Shown piece by piece: positions 7,549 to 15,867 of a DNA stretch of 64,000 bases. Where the stretch lies: NCBI RefSeq assembly GCF_011759365.1, contig NZ_JAARLZ010000001.1:434001-498000 (forward strand), in the 5' to 3' direction. The position numbers and the translations under genes were made by a program. This stretch comes from Luteibacter anthropi (GTDB lineage Bacteria; Pseudomonadota; Gammaproteobacteria; Xanthomonadales; Rhodanobacteraceae). The notes under the pieces were generated by a model. It had not been told where the DNA came from. It was given only the letters and a program-made list of their open reading frames with translations, and did not search any database. The number at the start of each line of letters is the position of its first letter. The stretch's first letter is position 1.

Positions 7549-9627
7549 ATGAAATCGTTCCGGCCATGGCTCGGGGCGCTGGCCGCGCTCGTCTTTTGCA
7601 ACACCCTTCAGGCTATGGATTTCGCAACGCGGTTGAAGATAGAGGCGGCCCGTCCCGTGGCGCCTCATCTGCCACGCGCCGGTTTTCTACAGCCTACCGC
7701 CATCGAGGAAGCAGTTATCTCACCCGACGGAGGCCGCGTGGCATTCCTGCGCTCGAAGGGAGGTGACAAAGGAGTCTGGTTGATGGATACGACCAGTGGT
7801 GCCGAACATCCGTTGCTCGCGCGCAGCGATGCTCGCCGCCTGGCGTGGACCCGCAATGGGGAATGGCTGCTGCTGGTATCGCCGGGCAAGGTCTTTGCAC
7901 TGGCCGCAGGCCGCGAGCGCGGTGCGCGGGTTGTGATTGAACTGGGCGGCCCTCAAAAGCGGGAATTCATCGATATCGATCCCTCTACACCCGCATCCAT
8001 CGTGGTTCGCGAGCGGCTGCCAGATGCCATGGGTCGGCCCGTTGCATGGCGGCTGTCACGGGTTGGCATCGATGGCCGGGTGGACGTGCTGGATACCGAT
8101 ACCGACCGGATCGAAGGCTATGCCTTTGCCGGTACCGGCGTGCTCGCGTATGTCCAGCACCTGCGCGGGAAGTCGCTTGTGACGACGCGGATCGATGCAT
8201 CCGGCGCCCGTAGCGATGTCATGCGATGTCAGGTCATGCGCCGCTGCGAGCTATGGCCCTTGCTGGACAGCAGCGGCGACCTGTTTTTTGTTGCGGATGA
8301 AAACGGCTCGCCCACACGGCTGTACCGGATGAAAAATGGTGCGAGGGACGTCATCGCAGGCGATCCCGGTCGACTTGCGGATATCGCCGCCATAAGCGCA
8401 GATCCTGCATCCGGTCTGCCATGGCTTCTGAGTGTTCGCGGGCCCGTGGCCATGATCCGGGGCCTCGACGACAGGGCGAGGCAACGCCTCGCAGGTCTGG
8501 AGCACCGTCTCCCGGGTCGGGCCCTTGCCATCGATGCGGGGCGTTCGCACTGGCTGATCGTGGAGCAGGGCGGTGATATGCAGGGGCGGCGATATTACTT
8601 GCTGGATACCGCCAGCAACTATCTGCTGCCCGTACTCGAAGAGTTACCACTACGCGCCCGCGATGATGTGGCCGGACGCTGGCTGCCCTCCGATGCACTC
8701 GCCAGCCAGCTTCCCTTCGAATGGACGGCGTCCGATGGCATGCGCCTGCACGGTTTCGTCCGTGTGCCGCCGGGGCGTGACGCAAGGAACCTGCCCATGG
8801 TGGTTCTCGTTCATGGCGGTCCATGGGCCAGCGTGGCGCCGGATGATTTCGGTTCCGGCGTGGCGGCCTTTCTTGCCAACCGTGGCTACGCGGTATTCGA
8901 GCCGAACTACCGTGGCTCGGTGGGCTACGGAACGAACTATATGCTGGCCCCGCATGGCGATTTCGGTAACGGTCGCGTGCAGAAGGATATTGTCGAAGGC
9001 GTGCAGGCATTGCTTGCCCAGGATGTCGGTGACCGCGACAGGATCGCTATCGCAGGTGCATCCTTTGGTGGCTACTCGGCGCTGCTCGGCCTTACCTGGC
9101 AGGGCGATATGTTCCGCGCAGGCATCGCCATCGTCCCGCCCACCGACTTTGCGTGGGATATCGAATGGGTGCGGCGCTCGCGCGAAGCGAACGTGCTGTC
9201 GTCGAAACTGCCTTATGAAGACTGGATGTCGGCGGTGTCGCTGGACCCATCGAATACATCGACCATGGCACACCTCCATGCGCAGTCTCCGCTATCCAAT
9301 ACAGACCGGATGATGCGCCCCGTGCTGATCGTGGCCGGAGGTAACGATCAGCGCGTGGCGCTGCGCGGTGTGCTGGGCTATGTGGCGAAGTTGCGCTTGC
9401 GGGGTCACCCGGTCAGCCTGCTGGTCGACCCTGCGGCAGGCCATGCGGATGATCTTCCCCTGGCCCGGGAGACCACCTTCCATGTCATGGCGGCCATGTT
9501 GCACCGGTATCTGGGTGGCGATGCGGACGATCCCGCCGACATACCCATGGAAGATTATGTGCGACGCAATGGGCGATCCGATACCGCAGGCGTATTCCTC
9601 CTGCCTGTGCCGGATGCGCATCCATGA
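7549..9627 (+). CDS. S9 family prolyl oligopeptidase, secreted
   Basis: 692 residues with a signal peptide (MKSFRPWLGALAALVFCNTLQA). Residues 40 to about 380 form the beta-propeller-like part; the alpha/beta-hydrolase domain follows. The catalytic triad is readable: Ser505 in GASFGGY, Asp600 in GGNDQRV and His632 in AAGHADD; the oxyanion/substrate segment EPNYRGSVGYG is typical of dipeptidyl/acylaminoacyl peptidases. It likely acts in the periplasm on peptides. The gene starts 18 bases after the ABC permease with a clear CGGAGG ribosome site, so it belongs to the same operon, an unusual partner for a YtrA-type transporter. Confidence 0.9.
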   Translation: MKSFRPWLGALAALVFCNTLQAMDFATRLKIEAARPVAPHLPRAGFLQPTAIEEAVISPDGGRVAFLRSKGGDKGVWLMDTTSGAEHPLLARSDARRLAWTRNGEWLLLVSPGKVFALAAGRERGARVVIELGGPQKREFIDIDPSTPASIVVRERLPDAMGRPVAWRLSRVGIDGRVDVLDTDTDRIEGYAFAGTGVLAYVQHLRGKSLVTTRIDASGARSDVMRCQVMRRCELWPLLDSSGDLFFVADENGSPTRLYRMKNGARDVIAGDPGRLADIAAISADPASGLPWLLSVRGPVAMIRGLDDRARQRLAGLEHRLPGRALAIDAGRSHWLIVEQGGDMQGRRYYLLDTASNYLLPVLEELPLRARDDVAGRWLPSDALASQLPFEWTASDGMRLHGFVRVPPGRDARNLPMVVLVHGGPWASVAPDDFGSGVAAFLANRGYAVFEPNYRGSVGYGTNYMLAPHGDFGNGRVQKDIVEGVQALLAQDVGDRDRIAIAGASFGGYSALLGLTWQGDMFRAGIAIVPPTDFAWDIEWVRRSREANVLSSKLPYEDWMSAVSLDPSNTSTMAHLHAQSPLSNTDRMMRPVLIVAGGNDQRVALRGVLGYVAKLRLRGHPVSLLVDPAAGHADDLPLARETTFHVMAAMLHRYLGGDADDPADIPMEDYVRRNGRSDTAGVFLLPVPDAHP

Positions 9628-9672
9628 ATCCCTGTGCCGCCGATGTCATGAAGGTGCGCGAGGTGACGGCAC

Positions 9673-10992
9673 CTATCCGTCTCTCCGGTCGGCGTTATTC
9701 ATGAATATCTTGATATCCACGCGCCGATCCGGCGCCATGCACTCGTCCAGTGCCTTGCCTGTCATCGTGGCCGGGCAGGTCGCCGATGCGGAAAGTGAGC
9801 CTTTACCCGCTGAGCTAATGCGCTTGTCGTCTTTACCCAGGCCAAGGCTCTTGGCGAGTTCATCGGCTACCGCCCGGGCGCGATCCTCTGAAAGCTTCTG
9901 GTTGGTGAGGCCGGCTTCCTGAGGAATGCGTCTGTCGGCGTGACCGGTCACAACGATGTTGCTGATCGCAAGGCCCGCAGATTTCATCCTGGCTTTTTGT
10001 TCCGTCCCAAGCTGGCTGATGATCGCGGTGCCTTGAGGGGTAAGCTCCGATCGCCCCCCTTCGAAAAGTATCTGGGTATCCAGGTTAACGCAGTGACTGA
10101 TTTCCCCTGATTTGCTCTCGCGAACGATCCGGATGCCTTCACGACGCACTTCGATTCGCGCTTTATCCGGGGCGCCTGCCTTGTCACCGGGGATGGCAAT
10201 CAGCGAGCGATCGCCGGGACCATGCCACCATACCCGCATGCCGTCCACGGCGAAGTCCTGCGTGCCTTCGACGCTGCAACTGAAGATGGGCGCATCGATC
10301 TTGGCGGCCGCAGCCTTGATGACGCGAAATTCTTCCGGCGTGGCGATGATCCGGACATTGTCCGCATAGATACCCATGTCCCGGAACGTGGCCAGCTCCA
10401 TCCGGCCGACCAGCCAGGTCGATATGAGCATTGGAAACAGGATGCCCAGGGCAATGAGTATGACTCCCACCCTACGGCTGCGCTTCGTATGCGCGGGCGT
10501 CGACCGGTTGGGATAGGCGATGCAATCGATGCCGAGGACAATACCCAGGCCGCCCATCATGAGAGCTGCCAGAAGCTTGAACCACTCGAATGCATCCAGG
10601 ACCGCCCAGGCGATGTATAACGTCAAGCCGAGGATGGTGAGTGAGGGCAGCAGGAGAAGCAGGCCGAGGCCGAGGTTTTCATCCTTGACGCCCGGCCATG
10701 TTCTTCTGGCCTTCAGGCCCTTGTAGACCAGGTTTATACCCAGGCAAACGGCACTCCCTACCAGAAGCCAGAAAATATAGATGAGCCCGAAAGCCAGTGC
10801 CGCAGAGAGGAAAAGCAGCGTGTCGCCTATCTGGACGCCGGATGGGAAGAAATGGGCGTAGAAGTAACAGTACGCGAATACGATAAGCACACCGATCGCG
10901 GAAGCGATGCCGATGATGAGTTTGCCGATAGCCTGCATGGCCTCGGCCATCTCCTTGAGACTCGTCACGAGTGTTTCCCCTGAATCATCCAT
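9673..10992 (-). CDS. Multi-membrane protein with C-terminal OmpA domain
   Basis: 439 residues if started at the ATG at 10992. Four or five hydrophobic helices fill about the first 190 residues (KLIIGIASAIGVLIVFAYCYFYA, LLFLSAALAFGLIYIFWLLVG, and others), followed by a periplasmic segment and an OmpA/MotB-type peptidoglycan-binding domain: ILFEGGRSELTPQG, VTGHADRRIPQEAGLTNQKLSEDRARAVADEL and the closing MAPDRRVDIKIF. OmpA domains anchor proteins to peptidoglycan; attachment to a polytopic inner-membrane module is less common. The start is uncertain: there is no clear ribosome site before 10992, and a GTG encoding VTSLKEMAEAM with AGGGGAA upstream is an alternative. It is convergent with the S9 peptidase gene. 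Confidence 0.75.
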   Translation of the reverse strand: MDDSGETLVTSLKEMAEAMQAIGKLIIGIASAIGVLIVFAYCYFYAHFFPSGVQIGDTLLFLSAALAFGLIYIFWLLVGSAVCLGINLVYKGLKARRTWPGVKDENLGLGLLLLLPSLTILGLTLYIAWAVLDAFEWFKLLAALMMGGLGIVLGIDCIAYPNRSTPAHTKRSRRVGVILIALGILFPMLISTWLVGRMELATFRDMGIYADNVRIIATPEEFRVIKAAAAKIDAPIFSCSVEGTQDFAVDGMRVWWHGPGDRSLIAIPGDKAGAPDKARIEVRREGIRIVRESKSGEISHCVNLDTQILFEGGRSELTPQGTAIISQLGTEQKARMKSAGLAISNIVVTGHADRRIPQEAGLTNQKLSEDRARAVADELAKSLGLGKDDKRISSAGKGSLSASATCPATMTGKALDECMAPDRRVDIKIFMNNADRRDG

Positions 10993-11069
10993 GGATGATG
11001 CGTCAATGCACGGATATATTCGCCAGTGGTGGCCCGCGCCGCAAGAGGGCAATGGGGCCCCGTGGGGCG

Positions 11070-11924
11070 CTACCTTGCTTTGTCCAGCCGACGACACAAG
11101 GCCTCGACTCCTTCAAGGATCGATGGCGAAGGAAGCGACAGCGTCGGGGCGTCAATAGCGAAAACCTGGCCATTCCTTGCCGCATTCAGGGAAGGGCTTT
11201 TCTTCCAGTCGGCGAGACTGTCTTTGTCGTCGCCTGTGGTGATGATGACATCCGGGTTACGGGAAAACACGGCCTCCCTGGTTACTGTCGGGGCTGCCTG
11301 GGGCAGGTCCGCGAAGATGTTCGATGCGCCGCACAGGCTGATGGCGTCGTCGATGATCTGCGTATGGCCGATGGTCATCAGCGGCTTGTCCCATATCTGG
11401 AAAAACACGCTGAGCCGTCGACGTCCGGCATAGGTGGCCCGGAGCGACCCCAGTGCTGCATCGAGGCGCGTCGCATTGCGATTCGCCGTCTCGGTGGTGC
11501 CGGTGAGCGCGCCTAGCCGCCGGACAGTGGGAGCGATCCCCGAAAGGCGTGTGGTTTCCACGTAGAACAACGGAATGCCAAGGTGGGACAGTTTCTCTAT
11601 CTGGGCTGTCGATGTGCCGCTCTTCCACACCATGATGATGTCGGGCTTCAAGCTGACGATGCGCTCCAGGTCGAGCATCGTGGCATCCCCGACAACAGGA
11701 ATGGCCTTGGCAGCTTCCGGATGGTCGCTGAATCGCGATGTGCCCACGATGCGATCACCGGCGCCCGCTGCGAACAGGGCATCCGTGATGTTCGGCGCCA
11801 GGCTGACGATACGTGCTGCAGGCGCTTCCAGTGTCACCGTGTGACCTGCATCATCGGTGACACTGACGGATGCATGGGCAGCACCGGTGGACAACAGCGC
11901 GAGAAGGAATAGCTTTCGCATCAT
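11070..11924 (-). CDS. btuF: Periplasmic binding protein of a cobalamin/siderophore-type ABC importer (BtuF-like)
   Basis: 284 residues with a signal peptide (RKLFLLALLSTGAAHA). The mature protein matches the class III binding-protein fold: RIVSLAPNITDALFAAGAGDRIVGTSRFSDHPEAA near the start, LDLERIVSLKPDIIMVW, and NPDVIITTGDD in the C-lobe. BtuF proteins bind vitamin B12 or a related corrinoid in the periplasm; heme or iron-chelate binding by the same fold cannot be excluded. Its start codon overlaps the stop of the ATPase gene by ATGA, so it is the last gene of a btuCDF operon. Confidence 0.85.
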   Translation of the reverse strand: MMRKLFLLALLSTGAAHASVSVTDDAGHTVTLEAPAARIVSLAPNITDALFAAGAGDRIVGTSRFSDHPEAAKAIPVVGDATMLDLERIVSLKPDIIMVWKSGTSTAQIEKLSHLGIPLFYVETTRLSGIAPTVRRLGALTGTTETANRNATRLDAALGSLRATYAGRRRLSVFFQIWDKPLMTIGHTQIIDDAISLCGASNIFADLPQAAPTVTREAVFSRNPDVIITTGDDKDSLADWKKSPSLNAARNGQVFAIDAPTLSLPSPSILEGVEALCRRLDKAR

Positions 11925-12709
11925 GGTTTCGGATTCGTCAGGCGACCGGCACGGAAAAAGCGTTCTCCGTCGATGTCCACGCCGTGGATGGGATGCCGGA
12001 ATGCGGCGCTGAGGTTGTCGCCGGTGACGACATCGAGCATCGGCCCGGCCAGGGCCGTGCCGTTTCCATCGAGCAGGATGGCATGCGTTGCATGCCGGAT
12101 GGCGAGGTTGATGTCGTGCACGCTGTAGATCACGGCGCGCTCGTCGCGTACGGCCGTGCGCTCAAGTTCCTGCAGTACCCTCATCTGCTGGTGCAGGTCC
12201 AGCGACGAAAGCGGTTCGTCGAGCAGTAATACATCCACATCCTGCGCGAAGATGGCCGCGATATTCACGCGCTGCCGTTCGCCGCCGGAGAGCGTGGTGA
12301 TATCGCGATCCGCCAGTGCGTCGAGTTCAAACGTGGCCAGTGCTTCACGGGTGGGTTCATCATCCTCGTCGCCCCAGTGCCAGAACGACAGGTGCGGATA
12401 GCGGGCCGAGGCCACCGCATCCCATACCGTAAGACTGAAGGCATCCGTGACGGCTTGCGGAAGGAATCCACGTCGCCTGGCAAGTGTCTTCGGGGAATAA
12501 CGGGATAGAGGCTTTCCATCAAGGCTTACCTCGCCGCCGTCCACATCGCGCAGGCCGGCCAGTGTCCGTAGCAGGGTGGATTTGCCGGCACCGTTCGGCC
12601 CGATCACGGCCCATACCTCACCGGCACGCACGTTCAGATCGAGCGAATGCACCAGCACTCGCTCCTGCATGCAAAGGTGCAGCTCTTGCGTCGTCAGCAA
12701 GGTTTTCAT
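11921..12709 (-). CDS. btuD: ABC importer ATP-binding protein (BtuD/FhuC-like)
   Basis: 262 residues starting at MKTLLTTQELHL. Walker A is GPNGAGKST, followed by LLRTLAGL; the Q-loop region is RRGFLPQ, the signature is LSGGERQRV, Walker B is VLLLDEP and the switch His is in YSVHD, all at the usual spacing for the FhuC/BtuD group. It energises import through the neighbouring permease. The ATG overlaps the permease stop by ATGA, implying translational coupling. The frame is open further upstream inside the permease gene, but that extension is not real protein. Confidence 0.92.
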   Translation of the reverse strand: MKTLLTTQELHLCMQERVLVHSLDLNVRAGEVWAVIGPNGAGKSTLLRTLAGLRDVDGGEVSLDGKPLSRYSPKTLARRRGFLPQAVTDAFSLTVWDAVASARYPHLSFWHWGDEDDEPTREALATFELDALADRDITTLSGGERQRVNIAAIFAQDVDVLLLDEPLSSLDLHQQMRVLQELERTAVRDERAVIYSVHDINLAIRHATHAILLDGNGTALAGPMLDVVTGDNLSAAFRHPIHGVDIDGERFFRAGRLTNPKP

Positions 12710-13743
12710 CGCCGCCTCACCAGCAGCATCAGAAAGGCGGGCACGCCGATGATGGCCATTACGGCGCCTACGGGAAGCTGGATGGGCGCCACGATGCTGC
12801 GTGACAACGTATCGGCCACTACGACGAGCGTACCGCCACCGATGGCACTGGCCGGGATGAGCACGCGCTGGTCGTTGCCGACGAGCCGGCGCAAGGCATG
12901 CGGTACCACCAGTCCGACGAAGCCGATGGTGCCTGCCGTCGTGACGGCAATGGCCGTGGCGATGGATGACAGCGCGAAGATCGCCGCTTTCACCGCTCCC
13001 GGTTTCACGCCCAGCGCGCTGGCGGAATCTTCGCCGCGCGTGAGCAGGTTCAACTGACGCCCCAACGGCACCACGACAAACAGGCAGGCGAGCAGGCAGA
13101 TCGCGGGAATCCCCCACCAGGCCACGCCGCTCAGGTCACCCATCATCCAGAACAGCATGCCGCGAAGATCACGGTCGGGAGCGAGGACCAGCATCATGCT
13201 CACGATGGCGCCGGAGCCGGCGGCCAGTACCACGCCGATGAGGATGAGGTCGGTGGTGTCGTCGCGTTGTTCTGATGTCTGCCGCGACAACAGATCGCGA
13301 TGCGCGAGCACGAACACGGCGATACAGGTGATGAGCGCGCCGATGCCCGCACCCATCGCCACGAACACGCTGCCCAGTCCGGCGAGCATCGCCCCGAGGG
13401 CACCTACGGCGGCGCCACCGGACAGGCCCAGCGTGTAAGGATCAGCCAGTGGATTACGCACCAGCACCTGCATCAGGCAACCGGCCATGGCCAGCAGGCC
13501 ACCGACGCCAAACGCCGCTACCGTCCTTGGCAGCCTCAGTTCGTGGACGATGGTCCGGGCCGGTGTTCCGGTATCGGTCCACAGGGCCGCCCATGCCTCC
13601 GTGGCCCGGATCTCGCCACCGCCACACAGCAGGCAGGCCGCGCCCACGACACCTGCGACCACGAGCATGACGATCCACAACCGCAGCGCCGAGGCGAAGG
13701 TCGCGTTACGAGGAATCCGTCGGGGGGTGTCACCGTGCCGCAC
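12706..13743 (-). CDS. btuC: FecCD/BtuC family permease of cobalamin- or iron-chelate importer
   Basis: 345 residues with about ten membrane segments. Family signatures are visible: LRLPRTVAAFGVGGLLAMAGCLMQVLVRNPLADPYTLGLSGGAAVGA near residues 68-115 and the coupling region GTIGFVGLVVPHALRRLVGNDQR at about 267-290. This is the BtuC/FhuB fold that transports large cofactors such as vitamin B12, heme or ferric siderophores. It is the first gene of the three-gene importer operon. I do not see a B12 riboswitch in the short upstream gap, so the substrate call rests on the binding protein. Confidence 0.88.
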   Translation of the reverse strand: MRHGDTPRRIPRNATFASALRLWIVMLVVAGVVGAACLLCGGGEIRATEAWAALWTDTGTPARTIVHELRLPRTVAAFGVGGLLAMAGCLMQVLVRNPLADPYTLGLSGGAAVGALGAMLAGLGSVFVAMGAGIGALITCIAVFVLAHRDLLSRQTSEQRDDTTDLILIGVVLAAGSGAIVSMMLVLAPDRDLRGMLFWMMGDLSGVAWWGIPAICLLACLFVVVPLGRQLNLLTRGEDSASALGVKPGAVKAAIFALSSIATAIAVTTAGTIGFVGLVVPHALRRLVGNDQRVLIPASAIGGGTLVVVADTLSRSIVAPIQLPVGAVMAIIGVPAFLMLLVRRR

Positions 13744-13825
13744 GCCTGCTCCGTCATGGGTCGGGCGGCCTCGGCCGCATGGCGGCAGGATAAAGGATCG
13801 CCGTCCAGGCGGTAAGGACGCGGCC

Positions 13826-14149
13826 TCAGTCGTCCACGAGGATGTCGAAATCGGCGCGGCAGCCCTTGTCTACCCATACGGAGTGACGGCTCCAGCCCCA
13901 GCTGCGTCCGTATTCGCACTCGGATACCGACAGGCGCTCGCGCAGGCGCACCTTCAGCAGGCGTCCATCCACCTCGCATCGACGATAGGCATTCTCGTAG
14001 CTGGCACAGGACAGGCCTTTCGACTCGCCGCGATCGCGACCATGGTCCGGATCGTGGCCGCGCCAGCCGGGATCGGCGGCGCATCCGGCGAAGAGGATCA
14101 GGCCGAGCAGCGAGAGGTAGTGCAACACTCGTACAAAGGTCACGTACAT
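13826..14149 (-). CDS. DUF3011 lipoprotein
   Basis: 107 residues with a lipoprotein signal (LSLLGLILFAGCA; the Cys in LFAGC is the lipidation site). The mature part has the DUF3011 pattern: spaced cysteines in LSCASYENAYRRC, then LRERLSVSECEYGRSWGWSRHSVWVDKGCRADF. DUF3011 proteins are periplasmic or outer-membrane associated and have no firmly assigned function; the regular Cys pairs suggest disulfides. It lies between the btu operon and the MipA-like porin and is 14 bases downstream of the latter, so co-transcription with mipA is likely. Confidence 0.8.
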   Translation of the reverse strand: MYVTFVRVLHYLSLLGLILFAGCAADPGWRGHDPDHGRDRGESKGLSCASYENAYRRCEVDGRLLKVRLRERLSVSECEYGRSWGWSRHSVWVDKGCRADFDILVDD

Positions 14150-14163
14150 GGTGTGTTCCTCCC

Positions 14164-14955
14164 TCAGAAGCGGTAGTCGACGGATGCGCCTGCGAGATAG
14201 CCCATCTTCTTCTGCACGATGGGGCTGTCGCCGACGTCCTTGAGGTAGCGGGTGCCTTCGGCCGTGAAGCGGGTCATCCAGTGTTCGCCGAAGCGGTGCG
14301 TCCAGGTCACGCCGGCCGTGGCCGCGTGCAGGCCCGCGCCGGGCGCAAAGCGCTGGAAGTGCGTATTGGCGGCCTGTTTATCCGTGACGCCGAAGTAGGT
14401 CTGGTTGTAGTCGGCGTTGCCGTAGTGGAGGGCGGCATTGAGATCGATGCTGTCGTTCTCGCCGCTCCAGGCCAACACATGGCCGGTGAGGTGGTAGCTC
14501 ATGCCGTAATCAGCATGGTTCACGGCCTTGCTGGCGACGAGACCGATGTCGGCACGCTGGCCAAGCTTCAGGCCCATGCCCACATTGGCGAGCACGGACG
14601 GCTTGATATCACCCATGCCCTTGAGGAAGTCCGAGCCGGGGCGCGCCACGTCGTCCTGGTCCTTGCGGCCCGCGTCCATGCCGGCCGACGTGGTGATGAA
14701 GAACTGGTCGGTAAGGCGGAAGCGAAACCCGACGCCCTGCATGCCATCGATGAAGAAGCCATTGCGGAAGGTGAAGGAGGCATCCAGCAGCGGGGAGACG
14801 CGGTAGTCCTTGCTGCCGGCATAGCGCGGCACATAAGCGGCACCCAGGCCGACGTAGGCCGGCGGGGGCGTGTCGCCGCTGCTGTCCTGGGCATGCGCGC
14901 AGGGAGCCAGCAAGGGCAGGGCAAGGGCGAGATACAGGGGGCGGATCGATTTCAC
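14164..14955 (-). CDS. MipA/OmpV family outer-membrane protein
   Basis: 263 residues if started at the GTG at 14955, which has GGAG upstream and gives a clean signal peptide ending CAHAQ. The mature protein is a beta-barrel: YVGLGAAYVPRYAGSKDYRVSPLLDASF near the start, FFIDGMQGVGFRF, LGQRADIGL and a closing terminal aromatic in VDYRF. MipA/OmpV proteins are outer-membrane barrels, some linked to murein hydrolase scaffolding or antibiotic resistance. The gene is divergent from rstA, a layout that suggests control by RstA/RstB. The longer open frame upstream of the GTG is unlikely coding. Confidence 0.85.
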   Translation of the reverse strand: MKSIRPLYLALALPLLAPCAHAQDSSGDTPPPAYVGLGAAYVPRYAGSKDYRVSPLLDASFTFRNGFFIDGMQGVGFRFRLTDQFFITTSAGMDAGRKDQDDVARPGSDFLKGMGDIKPSVLANVGMGLKLGQRADIGLVASKAVNHADYGMSYHLTGHVLAWSGENDSIDLNAALHYGNADYNQTYFGVTDKQAANTHFQRFAPGAGLHAATAGVTWTHRFGEHWMTRFTAEGTRYLKDVGDSPIVQKKMGYLAGASVDYRF

Positions 14956-15055
14956 GGGGGGGTACTCCGGACCTGGGAATGGGAACAGGACAGGAGCGTA
15001 GGTACCCTGCGGCGGAAAGACTGTGGGGTCTTTGCGGGGCAATTGTGCTTATGTG

Positions 15056-15070
15056 TAGATGCCGGTTACA
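15056..15070. promoter_or_regulatory. Possible RstA-type binding site between mipA and rstA
   Basis: The sequence TAGATGCCGGTTACA in the divergent intergenic region resembles the enterobacterial RstA consensus TACATNTNGTTACA, with one extra base and one mismatch. It is close enough to note, not enough to assert. Position between the two divergent genes is what would be expected. Confidence 0.3.
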
Positions 15071-15153
15071 AATAAACACAATTTCGCCGGCGTAATCGAT
15101 GGTGGGGCGCCGGGGCCAATGCTATGTTGCCGACGAATCCGGTTCGTGACGCC

Positions 15154-15861
15154 ATGCATAGACTACTTCTCATCGAGGACGACCAGCGCCTCGCCGCGCT
15201 CGTATCGGAGTTCCTCGGCCGCTACGCCTTCGACGTTCGCATCTGCCCGCGGGGTGATATCGCCGTGGCGGCATTCAACGACATCGCACCCGACGTGGTG
15301 GTGCTCGACCTGATGCTTCCCGGCATGGATGGTGTGGAGGTCTGTCGCCGTCTGCGGCAGTTGAGCGACACGCCCATCGTGATGCTTACGGCACGTGTGG
15401 ATACGATGGACCAGATCTCCGGGCTTGAACTGGGGGCAGACGATTACGTGCTGAAGCCCGTTGAGCCACGCTTGTTACTGGCGAGGATTCGGGCAGTGAT
15501 GCGCCGGACGACGGCGGCTGAGCGCACCGCGGAAACATCGCGCGATAACGTACTGACGTATGGCAACCTGCGCATCGATGAGCTGTCCCGCGACGTAGCC
15601 TGGAAGGGCGATCCGGTGGACCTGAAGACCACCGAGTACAACCTGCTTTTGGCGTTCGCGCACGCACCAGGTCGTGTGTTGAGTCGCGACGAGTTGATGA
15701 AGCAGTTGCGAGGCATCGAGTTCGACGGGCTGGATCGCACCATCGATGCGGGGGTGTCGCGGTTGCGTCGCAAGTTCGACGACATGGCGCAGGAGCCGCA
15801 GAAGTTCAAGACGGTGTGGGGCAGGGGCTACCTGTTCAATCCGTATGCGTGGGACGAGTAG
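15154..15861 (+). CDS. rstA: OmpR-family response regulator, RstA-like
   Basis: 235 residues from the ATG of MHRLLLIEDDQRL. The receiver domain has the acidic pair at 9-10, phospho-acceptor Asp52 in VVLDLMLPGMDG and the conserved Lys in VLKPVEP; the winged-helix DNA-binding domain follows and ends with the RstA-type WGRGYLFNPYAWDE. The partner kinase gene starts 6 bases downstream. A few in-frame codons exist upstream of the chosen ATG, but they would add a non-homologous extension to the receiver. Confidence 0.9.
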   Translation: MHRLLLIEDDQRLAALVSEFLGRYAFDVRICPRGDIAVAAFNDIAPDVVVLDLMLPGMDGVEVCRRLRQLSDTPIVMLTARVDTMDQISGLELGADDYVLKPVEPRLLLARIRAVMRRTTAAERTAETSRDNVLTYGNLRIDELSRDVAWKGDPVDLKTTEYNLLLAFAHAPGRVLSRDELMKQLRGIEFDGLDRTIDAGVSRLRRKFDDMAQEPQKFKTVWGRGYLFNPYAWDE

Positions 15862-15867
15862 GCCGCC

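Noticed and set aside
13744-13825. Cobalamin riboswitch before btuC
   Set aside because: The gap is only about 80 bases on the minus strand and no B12 box is visible.
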